From positions 3,520 through 67,519 of the forward strand of contig JBEKGN010000027.1 of the NCBI GenBank assembly GCA_050012775.1: a DNA stretch of 64,000 nt. The letters are read 5' to 3'. The notes beneath the pieces were generated by a model. It was given only the letters and a program-made list of their open reading frames with translations, searched no databases and was not told the origin of the DNA. A program made the translations under genes and the position numbers. This DNA comes from Roseiarcus sp050012775 (GTDB lineage Bacteria; Pseudomonadota; Alphaproteobacteria; Rhizobiales; Beijerinckiaceae). Shown one piece after another: positions 24,915-32,869 of this stretch (the stretch's first letter is position 1; every line of letters starts with the position of its first letter).

Positions 24915-27071
24915 ATGCGAACCGGCGCTTCCCCCGAGGGGCGGCAAGTCTCGGGCAAGCGTCGCGCGCTTACTTGCCAGGCGGGACGCGCCGCGGAACG
25001 GGCCGCCGCGCCGGGACGCAACGCCTTGAAACAAAAAACGGTGGCTGGACCTGTTCCCTTGTCTCGCGCGCGCCCGGCGACGGCTCAGCCGCGCGACTCG
25101 GCTCTTGATGGGGATGCGCTCGGCGCGACGGCGGAAGCGCTCTACGCGCGCGGCGTCGCGTTGTGGCGCGACGGGCGCCGGAAGGAGGCGATCGCTCTGC
25201 TGGACGCGGCTTTGCGCGAGAACCCCGACTTTCCCGAGGCTTTGTGCATGGGCGGCTACATCCTCGGCGAGTCGGGCAAGAGCGGCCCGGCTCTCGAGTT
25301 CTATCGGCGCGCCATCAGCCTCAAGCTCGATTTGCCGGCCGCCTGGTCGAACGCGGGAAAGCTGCTTTTCGAACTCGGACGGTATGCCGAGGCGCTCGAC
25401 GGCTTCGAAGCGGCGCTCGCCCTGCGGCCCGGGGACCCCGATCTCTGGAACAGCCGCGCGGGCGCGCTTCGCAAGCTTGGCCGGCTGGACGAATCGGCCG
25501 CGGCGGCCCGCGAAGCGCTTCGTCTGCGGCCGGATTTCGCCGAAGCGGCGCTCAATCTCGGCAATGCCCACCTGAAACGCGACCGGGTCGTCGAGGCGCT
25601 CGAGGCCTATCGGCTAACGAGTTCGATCAAGTCCGATTTTTCCGCCGCGCTCTGCGGCCAAGCGCTGGCGCTGCGCGCGTTGGACCGCCTTGAGGAAGCG
25701 CGCGAGGCGTTCGAAAACGCCGAGCGGCTCGGCAGCGTCGAGGCGATCAGCGGCAAGGGGTGCCTCGATCTCACGCTCGGCGACTTCGAACGCGGTTGGG
25801 AAGGCTACGAAGCGCGCTGGATCGCGGGAAAGTCGCTCGACGAGGCGCTCGGCGTTCGCTTTCCCAAATGGCGCGGGCCGGGCCGAACGGGCGAACGCGT
25901 GCTGGTGTTGAACGATCACGGCCTCGGCGACACGATTCAGTTCGCCCGCTATCTCCCGATGATGACTGGCGCTGGGATCGCCCCGACTCTTCTGTGCCCC
26001 CCGAAGATGCATCGGCTGCTGTCCTCGCTGCCCGGCGTCACGCTGGTCGGACAGGCGCCCGAAGGCGAATCGTTCGACGCGCAGATCGCCGTCAGCAGCT
26101 TGCCGCGCGCTTTCGCGACGCGCCTCGACAGCGTGCCGGCGCCTGTTCCCTATTTGCGCGCCGAAGCGGAACTGGCGGAAAAATGGGCCGCGCGCATCGG
26201 CCCGGCCGGCGCCAAGATCGGGATCGTCTGGCAGGGCAATTCCAATCCGGAAGCCGACATGGCCCGCTCGATGCCGCTCGCCGCCTTCGCGCCGCTCGCC
26301 GCGACGCCCGATGCGCGTCTCATATCCCTGCAAAAAGGCTTCGGCGTCGAGCAACTCGCCGACCTGCCGCCGGGCATGCGGGTCGAAACGCTGGGCGAAG
26401 ACTTCGACGCCGGCCCCGACGCCTTTATCGACGCGGCGGCAGCGATCGCGCATCTCGATCTCGTCGTCACCTGCGACACCTCGATCGCCCATTTGGCGGG
26501 GGCGCTCGGCCGGCCCGTCTGGGTCGCCCTGAAGAAGGACGCGGAATGGCGGTGGCTGCGCGATCGCGACGATTCGCCGTGGTATCCGACGATGCGGCTC
26601 TTTCGTCAGAAGCAACGCGGCGACTGGAACAGCGTTTTCTCCGAGATGGCCGGACGCCTCGCCTCGCCGGCTCGAGATCGGGGCGCGGAACGGCTGATCG
26701 CCATTCCCGGCGCCGTCGGCGAGTTGATCGACAAGATGACCATCCTGGAAATCAAATCGCGCCGCATTTCGGACGGCGACAAATTGCGCAACGTGCGCAG
26801 GGAACTCGAGTCGCTCGAACAAAGCCTGAGCGGCGCCGGGCTCGATCATCCTCTTCTCGGCGCCCTGAAGGCCGATCTGGCCGCGGTCAACGAGCGGCTT
26901 TGGGTCGTCGAGGACGAAATCCGCGTGTGCGAAAAGAACGACGAATTCGGCGAGCGATTCGTCGCGCTCGCACGCTCCGTCTACACGACCAACGATCGGC
27001 GCGCGGCGATAAAGCGCGACATCAACCGCTTGTTCAATTCGGCGATCGTCGAGGAAAAGTGTTACGCTTGA
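24915..27071 (+). CDS. TPR protein with heptosyltransferase-like glycosyltransferase domain and C-terminal DUF6165
   Basis: About 718 residues. TPR repeats lie at about 65-300 (for example GALRKLGRLDESAAAAREAL). A GT9/GT-B-like domain follows with LVLNDHGLGDTIQFARYLPM, IGIVWQGNSNPEADMARSMP and CDTSIAHLAGALGRPVWVAL. The C-terminal ~130 residues begin GAVGELIDKMTILEIKSRRI and have the character of DUF6165. Related TPR-GT proteins sit in flagellar loci and are suspected of glycosylating flagellin; here flagellin is 2 kb away. The start is uncertain: ATG 24915 has a weak site, and the first 50 residues look non-conserved. Confidence 0.75.
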   Translation: MRTGASPEGRQVSGKRRALTCQAGRAAERAAAPGRNALKQKTVAGPVPLSRARPATAQPRDSALDGDALGATAEALYARGVALWRDGRRKEAIALLDAALRENPDFPEALCMGGYILGESGKSGPALEFYRRAISLKLDLPAAWSNAGKLLFELGRYAEALDGFEAALALRPGDPDLWNSRAGALRKLGRLDESAAAAREALRLRPDFAEAALNLGNAHLKRDRVVEALEAYRLTSSIKSDFSAALCGQALALRALDRLEEAREAFENAERLGSVEAISGKGCLDLTLGDFERGWEGYEARWIAGKSLDEALGVRFPKWRGPGRTGERVLVLNDHGLGDTIQFARYLPMMTGAGIAPTLLCPPKMHRLLSSLPGVTLVGQAPEGESFDAQIAVSSLPRAFATRLDSVPAPVPYLRAEAELAEKWAARIGPAGAKIGIVWQGNSNPEADMARSMPLAAFAPLAATPDARLISLQKGFGVEQLADLPPGMRVETLGEDFDAGPDAFIDAAAAIAHLDLVVTCDTSIAHLAGALGRPVWVALKKDAEWRWLRDRDDSPWYPTMRLFRQKQRGDWNSVFSEMAGRLASPARDRGAERLIAIPGAVGELIDKMTILEIKSRRISDGDKLRNVRRELESLEQSLSGAGLDHPLLGALKADLAAVNERLWVVEDEIRVCEKNDEFGERFVALARSVYTTNDRRAAIKRDINRLFNSAIVEEKCYA

Positions 27072-27092
27072 TCGCGGGCGGACGGCGCGCGA

Positions 27093-27551
27093 TCAGTCGG
27101 GAATTGCATAGAAACGCCCGCGGAGCGCCGATCTGGCGCTGGGCTCGACCGACACGGGTCCGGCTTGGCTATAGCGCACGCCGAGCACGGCGCCGCGCCG
27201 CCACACCGTCACGACGGCGTCCACTTTGCCTGTCTCGTCGTCATGCACCCGAAAATGGGCGGGCAGCCCCTGGTTTCGCGCCAGCGTCAGGCGAAGGCCG
27301 CTGGCCGAGCGGTCATGGATGAGGCAGTCGCACACGAACTTGTTGGCCGAGTCGAGGATCTTCGCCGAGCGAAGCCGCGTGCGCCGCCGTCCGGCGGCGC
27401 GATGGTCGCGACGGCCTTCATCCCTAGGCTTTTCCTGCCGGCCCGATTCGACGATGGAATAGGCGACTTGGCCGTTTCGCGCCAGGACGCGCGCGCTTTC
27501 GCGATCGTCGGGCCGATCCGGGCTGCGGACGCCGTCAAGCGTGTCTGTCAT
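27093..27551 (-). CDS. PilZ-domain protein
   Basis: A 152-residue protein whose C-terminal ~95 residues (about 55-150) look like a PilZ domain. An Arg-rich entry RRRTRLRSAKI is followed by CLIHDRSASGLRL, matching the RxxxR and (D/N)xSxxG c-di-GMP-binding motifs. The N-terminal 50 residues are charged and probably disordered. It lies convergent to the TPR glycosyltransferase gene and divergent from ftcR. With the GGDEF gene at 37529 it would make a local c-di-GMP producer/receptor pair, possibly acting on motility. Confidence 0.75.
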   Translation of the reverse strand: MTDTLDGVRSPDRPDDRESARVLARNGQVAYSIVESGRQEKPRDEGRRDHRAAGRRRTRLRSAKILDSANKFVCDCLIHDRSASGLRLTLARNQGLPAHFRVHDDETGKVDAVVTVWRRGAVLGVRYSQAGPVSVEPSARSALRGRFYAIPD

Positions 27552-28047
27552 AGGTCCGTCGCGTCATGGCTCTCGCGGGCGTCGCCCAAATGCGCAGCCG
27601 ACCGACCGGCTGGATCGCGCAGGGGAACATAAGCCGACGGGGGTTGCCAAACCGTTGCCGCGCTAGTTTCCGGCCGCCCGGCGGAACGAAACCAACCGCA
27701 CGCCGTCCGGCTAACCCTACGTCAATTACCATTTCAATAGTGGTTAATATGACGCTAACATTTCTTGAAGCGGATTAAGAGCTTGTTAACCATCGTCTGT
27801 GTACCTTTTTGAAACAAGAACTGGGGTTCATAGTCATGATTCGGAGCTAATCCAGTCATAGTAAGCAATCGACAAGTGCGTACCACAAGTACTATCGTCA
27901 GAAATACAAGTGCCGTGCGTGTTCTATGTGACTTGTATTTGTCAACTTTAGGTGGCGCGCTGTAAGTTTGCACCAGCGTATGCGTCGAACGACATGCGTA
28001 TAATGAAGTCGGCGCGCAAAACACTAATTATCGATCGGGGCATAATC
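27552..28047 (+). promoter_or_regulatory. AT-rich intergenic control region upstream of ftcR
   Basis: 496 bases without a gene, markedly AT-rich from 27700 on. It holds a perfect inverted repeat (listed separately) and three direct ACAAGT hexamers at 27872, 27885 and 27906, with the reverse ACTTGT at 27931. A TATAAT hexamer lies at 27999-28004, 44 bases before the ftcR ATG. No good -35 stands 16-18 bases upstream of it. The cluster looks like an operator and promoter for the master flagellar regulator. Confidence 0.45.
27902..27940 (+). repeat. Perfect 10-bp inverted repeat upstream of ftcR
   Basis: AAATACAAGT (27902-27911) and ACTTGTATTT (27931-27940) are exact reverse complements separated by 19 bases. 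The centre-to-centre distance is 29 bases, close to three helical turns, which suits a dimeric or tetrameric regulator binding one DNA face. Alternatively it forms an mRNA or DNA stem-loop. Confidence 0.6.
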
Positions 28048-28719
28048 ATGTACATAATTGTGGATGAGCGCAATATCGTTGCGGGTGGTTACGCGTCCGG
28101 ATTTGATCGGGAGGGGGTCTCCACCGCAGGCATCGATCCAACGGAATTCCGAGAATGGATCGGTAAAGTGAGCGACATCGACGTCCACGCCGTCGAGGCT
28201 TTCCTCATCGGCGACTGCACCAATCGCGAACTGTTCCCCAAACTCATCCGAGAACGTTCCAGCGCGCCGGTCCTCTGCCTCAACGATCGCCAATCGCTCG
28301 ACGAGACCTTGGAGCTTTTTGCGGCGGGCGTCGACGACGTGCTTCGCAAGCCGGTTCACGTCCGGGAAATTCTCGCCCGCGTCGGCGCCATCCATCGGCG
28401 CTCGCTGGGGGAGAAGGGCCAGGCGACGATCGGCGAACTCTGCGTTTATCTCGATGGGCGCGAACCCGAGGTGAAGGGCGTGCCTCTGCCCCTGCCGCGG
28501 CGCGAATGCCGCATTTTGGAATATCTGGTGCGAAATCGCGGCCGGCGCGTGACGAAGACGCAAATCTTCAACGCGGTCTATGGCCTGTTCGACGAGAACG
28601 TCGACGAGAACGTGGTCGAAAGCCACATCAGCAAGCTGCGCAAGAAGCTGAAACACCGTCTCGGCTTCGATCCGATCGATTCGAAGCGATATCTCGGCTA
28701 TTGCATCGAAAAGCGCTGA
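28048..28719 (+). CDS. ftcR: FtcR/Rem-type flagellar response regulator (OmpR family)
   Basis: A 223-residue protein starting MYIIVDERNIVAGGY. The N-terminal receiver-like domain (about 1-115) contains AGVDDVLRKPVHVREILARV. The C-terminal OmpR winged helix (about 125-223) contains CRILEYLVRNRGRRVTKTQI and ENVVESHISKLRKKLK. The receiver appears to lack an Asp at the usual phosphoacceptor site, with AVEAFLIG at that strand, so control may not need phosphorylation. FtcR in Brucella and Rem in Sinorhizobium activate flagellar genes. Start ATG 28048 has GGGG upstream. Confidence 0.9.
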   Translation: MYIIVDERNIVAGGYASGFDREGVSTAGIDPTEFREWIGKVSDIDVHAVEAFLIGDCTNRELFPKLIRERSSAPVLCLNDRQSLDETLELFAAGVDDVLRKPVHVREILARVGAIHRRSLGEKGQATIGELCVYLDGREPEVKGVPLPLPRRECRILEYLVRNRGRRVTKTQIFNAVYGLFDENVDENVVESHISKLRKKLKHRLGFDPIDSKRYLGYCIEKR

Positions 28720-29037
28720 TCCGATCCCGGTCGGCCGAGCCGGGTCGTTCGGCAAGGTCGCGAATTTGTCGCGTCGTCACGCCTTCGTGAAATCGATAAG
28801 CGTGAGACCCGCTCACGACCCTGTCGAGGCGCGCATTCAGCACGCGCCCGTCGTCGGCGCGAGGGCGACGAATCGATGGTCGCCCTGGTTCGTCGATATC
28901 GGCCAGGCCGCCCGCTTCGCAACGGGAACTCTCACGCAGACGCTGCGGAGCTGAGGAGGAGCGCGCCGCCGGCGCGCTCCTTTGCTTGCAGCCCGGCGCC
29001 GCCGGATTTTCGCCGACGACGCTGCTCGCTTCTCAGC
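28720..29037 (+). other. Convergent intergenic region between ftcR and flagellin
   Basis: 318 bases with no convincing coding sequence. It contains a small hairpin, CGTGAG/CTCACG (28801-28806 and 28812-28817, 5-base loop), and the strong terminator-like hairpin listed separately. Confidence 0.5.
28958..28983 (+). terminator. Hairpin terminator between convergent ftcR and flagellin genes
   Basis: GGAGCGCGCC and GGCGCGCTCC (28958-28967 and 28971-28980) form a perfect 10-bp stem with a GCC loop, followed by TTT on the plus strand. It lies 55 bases beyond the flagellin stop and 239 beyond ftcR, so it can serve both directions. The U-run is short on the plus strand and absent on the minus strand. 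Confidence 0.6.
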
Positions 29038-30009
29038 TCAAGAGAACAGCTTCAGAATGAGCTGGGAGTTCTGGTTGGCGATCGACAGCGATTGAATGCC
29101 GAGCTGTTCCTGCGTCTGCAAGGCCTGCAATTGCGTCGAAGCCGTATTCATGTTCGCGTCGACGAGGCCGCTGACGCCCTCGGCGTAGTTGGTCGTCAGC
29201 GCGGAGTTGAACGTCGCGGCGGCGGTCATTTGGTCCTGAGTCGAGCCGATGGTCGCGGCGTAATTCGTCAACGAGCTCATCGCCTGCTCGACGCCGGCCA
29301 TCAGAGTGGTGACATTGGCCGCCGTCACCGTCTCCGCCCCCGACCCCAGTTTGGTCAGGTCGACGGGGGCGGCGAGGGTGGACCCGGCGACGCCCTGGCT
29401 CGTCAGTATGCCGCCTGTCCCGGTCAGCGCCTGCGTGGATAAAGCGATGGTGGTGAAAGTGCCGCCGGAGGAGGTCGCGTTGAAGCCGGAAACGAAACTC
29501 AACGTCGACGTCGCCGGAGTCCCCGACGTCGTCGGCGTCCCCGCCACCCCCGCCGTCGCCGTCGGCGGCGTCGCCGCCTCCGCCGCCGCCGTCGCCGTCG
29601 AACCGTCGAGGACATTGAGGCCGTTGAACGAAGCGCCGCTGACCGCTTCGGTCAATTGCTGGCTGAGCGATGCGAGCGTCGTGTTGATGTTGCCGAGGTC
29701 GGCGCCCGGGTTGGTCGCTTCGGTGAGCGCGGACTCGATCGAGTTGATCGTGGTGATGACCGAGCTGATCGCCGACGAGGCGGTGCTAAGGACGGCCTGG
29801 CTCTGCGTCAGCGACGAATTGGCGGCGGTGACGACGCCGCTGTCGGAATTCAGCTGCGTCGCGATCGACCAATAGGCCGCATTGTCGGACGCGGTCGCGA
29901 CCGAGAGACCGCTCGAAACCTGCCTCTGGGTCGTCGCCAATTCGCTCTGCGTCTGCTGCAAGGACTGCAGCGCGCTGAGCGCCGAGGGATTCGTCAGAAG
30001 ATAACTCAT
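29038..30009 (-). CDS. fliC: Flagellin
   Basis: A 323-residue filament subunit. The N-terminal D0/D1 coiled region has SALSALQSLQQTQSELATTQ and QVSSGLSVATASDNAAYW. The C-terminal D1/D0 region ends LGIQSLSIANQNSQLILKLF. The central variable part (about 135-215) is Ala/Thr/Pro/Gly-rich with GTP-type near-repeats. It is the only flagellin gene in the window, whereas many rhizobia have several. AGGAG stands eight bases before the ATG. Its role is export through the FliPQR-FlhBA gate and assembly beyond FlgL. Confidence 0.93.
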   Translation of the reverse strand: MSYLLTNPSALSALQSLQQTQSELATTQRQVSSGLSVATASDNAAYWSIATQLNSDSGVVTAANSSLTQSQAVLSTASSAISSVITTINSIESALTEATNPGADLGNINTTLASLSQQLTEAVSGASFNGLNVLDGSTATAAAEAATPPTATAGVAGTPTTSGTPATSTLSFVSGFNATSSGGTFTTIALSTQALTGTGGILTSQGVAGSTLAAPVDLTKLGSGAETVTAANVTTLMAGVEQAMSSLTNYAATIGSTQDQMTAAATFNSALTTNYAEGVSGLVDANMNTASTQLQALQTQEQLGIQSLSIANQNSQLILKLFS

Positions 30010-30407
30010 AAGGGTGCTCCTAATCCGTTAAATCACGAAAACTTGTGACATTTCGGATTTGCACCGAGACGACGAAGCGGCCTTATGCCTTTAAGCTCGA
30101 CTCGCCGAGCCTAATCGTCGTGTGACGCCAAGACCGGGGCCGTGAAACGCGGCCGGGAACTGCTCAGCTGGCCGAAGCTTGCCCCAGACCTCTTAAGAAT
30201 GGGTAAAGTTCGGCTGACCGCGCCGCGAAAAGGCCGGCGAAGGCGCCGGCCGAGGCCCCGACCCGCTCCCGACCAAATCAACGGCGCGCGAACGCAATGT
30301 CCGCGCAAGCTCCGACGTAAACAGTGGCGCGACAGATCAGAGCGGATCCCTCGAACGTGAGCCGGGATCGGCTCCGAGATTTCTGGCGGAGCGCGGGCGC
30401 GGGTGAA
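30010..30407 (+). promoter_or_regulatory. Divergent promoter region between flagellin and fliF
   Basis: 398 bases without a recognisable gene. Near the flagellin start a dyad, AATCAC...GTGACATT (about 30031-30053), lies inside a wider AATCCG/CGGATT pair (30023-30028 and 30053-30058). Towards fliF a TAAAGTT motif (30204-30210) is followed by GCCGCGAA at 30222, a loose sigma-28-like arrangement that I do not consider proven because rhizobia usually lack FliA. Confidence 0.35.
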
Positions 30408-32069
30408 ATGAACAACGCATTGGCGCAAGCCGAGCGACTTTGGGCGAATATTCTCGCGCTGGGCGGGAAGCGCCTGGCGGCGCTCGCCATGATCGGCGTG
30501 ACCGTATTCGCGGCGACTGGATTCAGCGGCTATTATCTCAGCCGCCCGAGCATGGAAACGCTCTATTCCGGGCTGGATCGCGACGACGTGGTCGGCATCG
30601 GGTCGACGCTCCAACAAGCGGGGATCGCCTTCGACGTTTCCGCCGACGGCGCCACTGTCATGGTCCCGGTCGGTCAGGCGGCGCTCGCGCGCATGACCTT
30701 GGCGGAGAAGGGGCTGCCGCACAGCGGCAGCGTCGGCAACGAGCTCTACGACAAGCTCGGCTCGCTCGGCCTCACCTCGTTCATGCAGGAAGTCACGCGC
30801 GTGCGCGCTATGGAAGGCGAATTGGCGCGCACCATCCAGATGATGCGCGGCATCAAGGCCGCGCGCGTTCATATCGTCATGAGCGACGAAGGCTCGTTCC
30901 GTCGCGAGCGGCAGGCCCCCTCGGCCTCCGTGATCATTCGCACCGACGGCGCGGACGATCGCATGGCCGGTCAAGCCATCCGCCATCTCGTGGCGGCCGC
31001 GATCCCCAACATGAAAACCGATGAAGTGACGGTGCTCAACGTCGACGGCCGACTGCTCGCCAGCGGCTCCGATTCGCTAGAAAAGTCCCCGGACAACTTG
31101 CTCGGGTTGGAAAAGGACGTTTCGCAGGAGATCCGCGAAAAAATCATCACGACGCTGGCGCCGTATTTGAGCCTGCACAACTTCCAGGTCAGCGTCGCGG
31201 CGCGGCTCAACGCCGACAAGACGCAAACGAACGAAACGATCTACAACCCGGATTCGCGCGCCGAGCGCTCCGTGCGCGTGGTCAAGGAGCGTCAGAATTC
31301 CCAGAACGCCGCCGGTCAGCCGCCCGCCGGCGTCGACGCGAATCTGCCGAAGGCGAAAAACACCTCGACGGAAACAAAGCAGTCGAACGACGCGACCGAC
31401 AAGCGCGAGGAGCTGACGAACTACGAGGTTTCCTCGAAGTCGATCACGACGACGAGCGCCGGCTTCGTGGTCGACGGGCTTTCGGTGGCGGTTCTCGTCA
31501 ACCGTTCGGCGCTCGCCGCTTCGCTCGGCGACAAGGCGGCGCCCGACGCCATGGACAAGCAAGTCAAAGAAATCGAACAGCTCGTCGCCACAGCGGCGGG
31601 GTTGCGCAAGGAGCGGGGCGACACGGTGAAAATATCCGTCGTCGACTTCGCCGACGGCGGCCGCGACCTCGCGCCGGTCGAGCCGCCGTCTTTCGTGGAG
31701 CTCCTGCTTCGCCAATCCGGCTCCTTCGTCAGCGCCGGCGCCATCGTCCTGGTCGCGCTGATGTTGCTTTGGTTCGGTCTCCGGCCGGCCACCAAGGCGC
31801 TTCTCGCGCTGCCGTCCGAGCCGTCGCAAGAAGCCATGGGGATGCCGCTGGCCGAGTTGCCGGCCCCGCTTACCGCGCTCGGCGGCGCGAGCCCGTCCGA
31901 TCAGAATTTCTTGATCGAGGCGAAAGACGAGCGCGACGAATTTCTCGAAACCCTGCTCGCGCGCAAGGACAAGAGTCCGCAACGTCATCTTCAGAAGTTG
32001 GTTGAGTTCGACGAAGAAGTGGCTGCGGCGATTCTGCGACAGTGGATTCGCCAGGGAGCGAACACATGA
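30408..32069 (+). CDS. fliF: Flagellar M-ring protein FliF
   Basis: A 553-residue MS-ring subunit. It has an N-terminal membrane helix (about 23-44) and ring-building motifs with YSGLDRDDV and LTSFMQEVTRVRAMEGELARTI. A periplasmic domain contains NYEVSSKSITTT, and a second helix lies at about 440-462. The cytoplasmic C-terminal FliG-binding tail reads LVEFDEEVAAAILRQWIRQG. The start is ATG 30408 (MNNALAQ), removing a 28-residue upstream extension. It heads a plus-strand operon, and its stop overlaps the next ATG (ATGA). Confidence 0.95.
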   Translation: MNNALAQAERLWANILALGGKRLAALAMIGVTVFAATGFSGYYLSRPSMETLYSGLDRDDVVGIGSTLQQAGIAFDVSADGATVMVPVGQAALARMTLAEKGLPHSGSVGNELYDKLGSLGLTSFMQEVTRVRAMEGELARTIQMMRGIKAARVHIVMSDEGSFRRERQAPSASVIIRTDGADDRMAGQAIRHLVAAAIPNMKTDEVTVLNVDGRLLASGSDSLEKSPDNLLGLEKDVSQEIREKIITTLAPYLSLHNFQVSVAARLNADKTQTNETIYNPDSRAERSVRVVKERQNSQNAAGQPPAGVDANLPKAKNTSTETKQSNDATDKREELTNYEVSSKSITTTSAGFVVDGLSVAVLVNRSALAASLGDKAAPDAMDKQVKEIEQLVATAAGLRKERGDTVKISVVDFADGGRDLAPVEPPSFVELLLRQSGSFVSAGAIVLVALMLLWFGLRPATKALLALPSEPSQEAMGMPLAELPAPLTALGGASPSDQNFLIEAKDERDEFLETLLARKDKSPQRHLQKLVEFDEEVAAAILRQWIRQGANT

Positions 32070-32860
32070 AACCGGTGCCGATTTCGCAATATTTGGATCA
32101 CATTGGCCGGGCGGCGCAAGCCGACCCGCAATCGCCGCGCCGGGAAACCTCGCCGTTCAAACCGCGCGCCGTCCGCGTGGTTCAGGACCCCGAGCCCCTC
32201 CTTCCGCTCGCCTTCAGTCGGGTGCTGCGCGAGGCGGCGACAGCCGCGCGCGAGCGGGCGCTCGAGGACGGGCAAGATCGCGACGCCTCGGATCGGCGAT
32301 CATCGAGCCGCGAGGCCGCGCCGTCGCCGCTGCGCGGAGCGCCGAGCGATCCCGACGTCGAGGCGCGAATCGCCGAAGCGTTTGATCGCGGCCTGCGCGA
32401 GGGCTCGGCCGCCGCGCGCGCCGAAGACGCCGAAACGCTGGCGCAAGAACGGGCCAATCAACAAGAACGAGCGTTAATGGAGCGGCTCGACTTCCAACTG
32501 AACGAATACGCCCAGCTCGCCGACGTCATCGCGACGGGGCTCGTCGAGATCGAGCAACGAATCGCCTCGAGCGTTGCGCGCATTCTCGCGCCCTTCCTCA
32601 CGAATGAGGTGTCCAAGCAGGTGATCGACGAATTGTGCGACAATATTGCGCGTCTTCGCGCCGGCGGATCGTCGGGGCTGATAAAGATCCGCGGGCCGGA
32701 GCGTCTGCTCGGGGCATTGCGCGATCGCGCTTCCTTCCTTCCCGTCGATGTCGAATTCGTCGTCGAAGACGGGGTCGAGGCGACGATCGAGGCGCAGCAC
32801 ACGACGATCAGGTCGGAGTTGCAGCCGTGGGCCGACCTCATCGCTTCGCTCGTCGTCTGA
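32066..32860 (+). CDS. fliH: FliH-like flagellar export regulator
   Basis: A 264-residue cytoplasmic protein. The N-terminal ~90 residues are charged and Pro-containing. An acidic/Ala-rich coiled coil (about 95-150) is followed by a C-terminal domain, RIASSVARILAPFLTNEVSK...LIKIRGPERLLGALR, that resembles the FliH/YscL family. FliH binds the FliI ATPase and holds it at the export gate. Position directly after fliF and before motB is common in rhizobial relatives. The call rests on size, coiled coil and context; sequence similarity within this family is low. Confidence 0.65.
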   Translation: MKPVPISQYLDHIGRAAQADPQSPRRETSPFKPRAVRVVQDPEPLLPLAFSRVLREAATAARERALEDGQDRDASDRRSSSREAAPSPLRGAPSDPDVEARIAEAFDRGLREGSAAARAEDAETLAQERANQQERALMERLDFQLNEYAQLADVIATGLVEIEQRIASSVARILAPFLTNEVSKQVIDELCDNIARLRAGGSSGLIKIRGPERLLGALRDRASFLPVDVEFVVEDGVEATIEAQHTTIRSELQPWADLIASLVV

Positions 32861-32869
32861 GGCGGGGCG

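Noticed and set aside
27952..27973. Sigma-54-like TGGC...TTTGC motif upstream of ftcR
   Set aside because: The GG-GC spacing is four bases too long for a sigma-54 promoter.
30204..30229. Sigma-28-like TAAAGTT-N11-GCCGCGAA upstream of fliF
   Set aside because: The -10 half is degenerate, the spacer is one short, and no fliA is present in this rhizobial-type locus.
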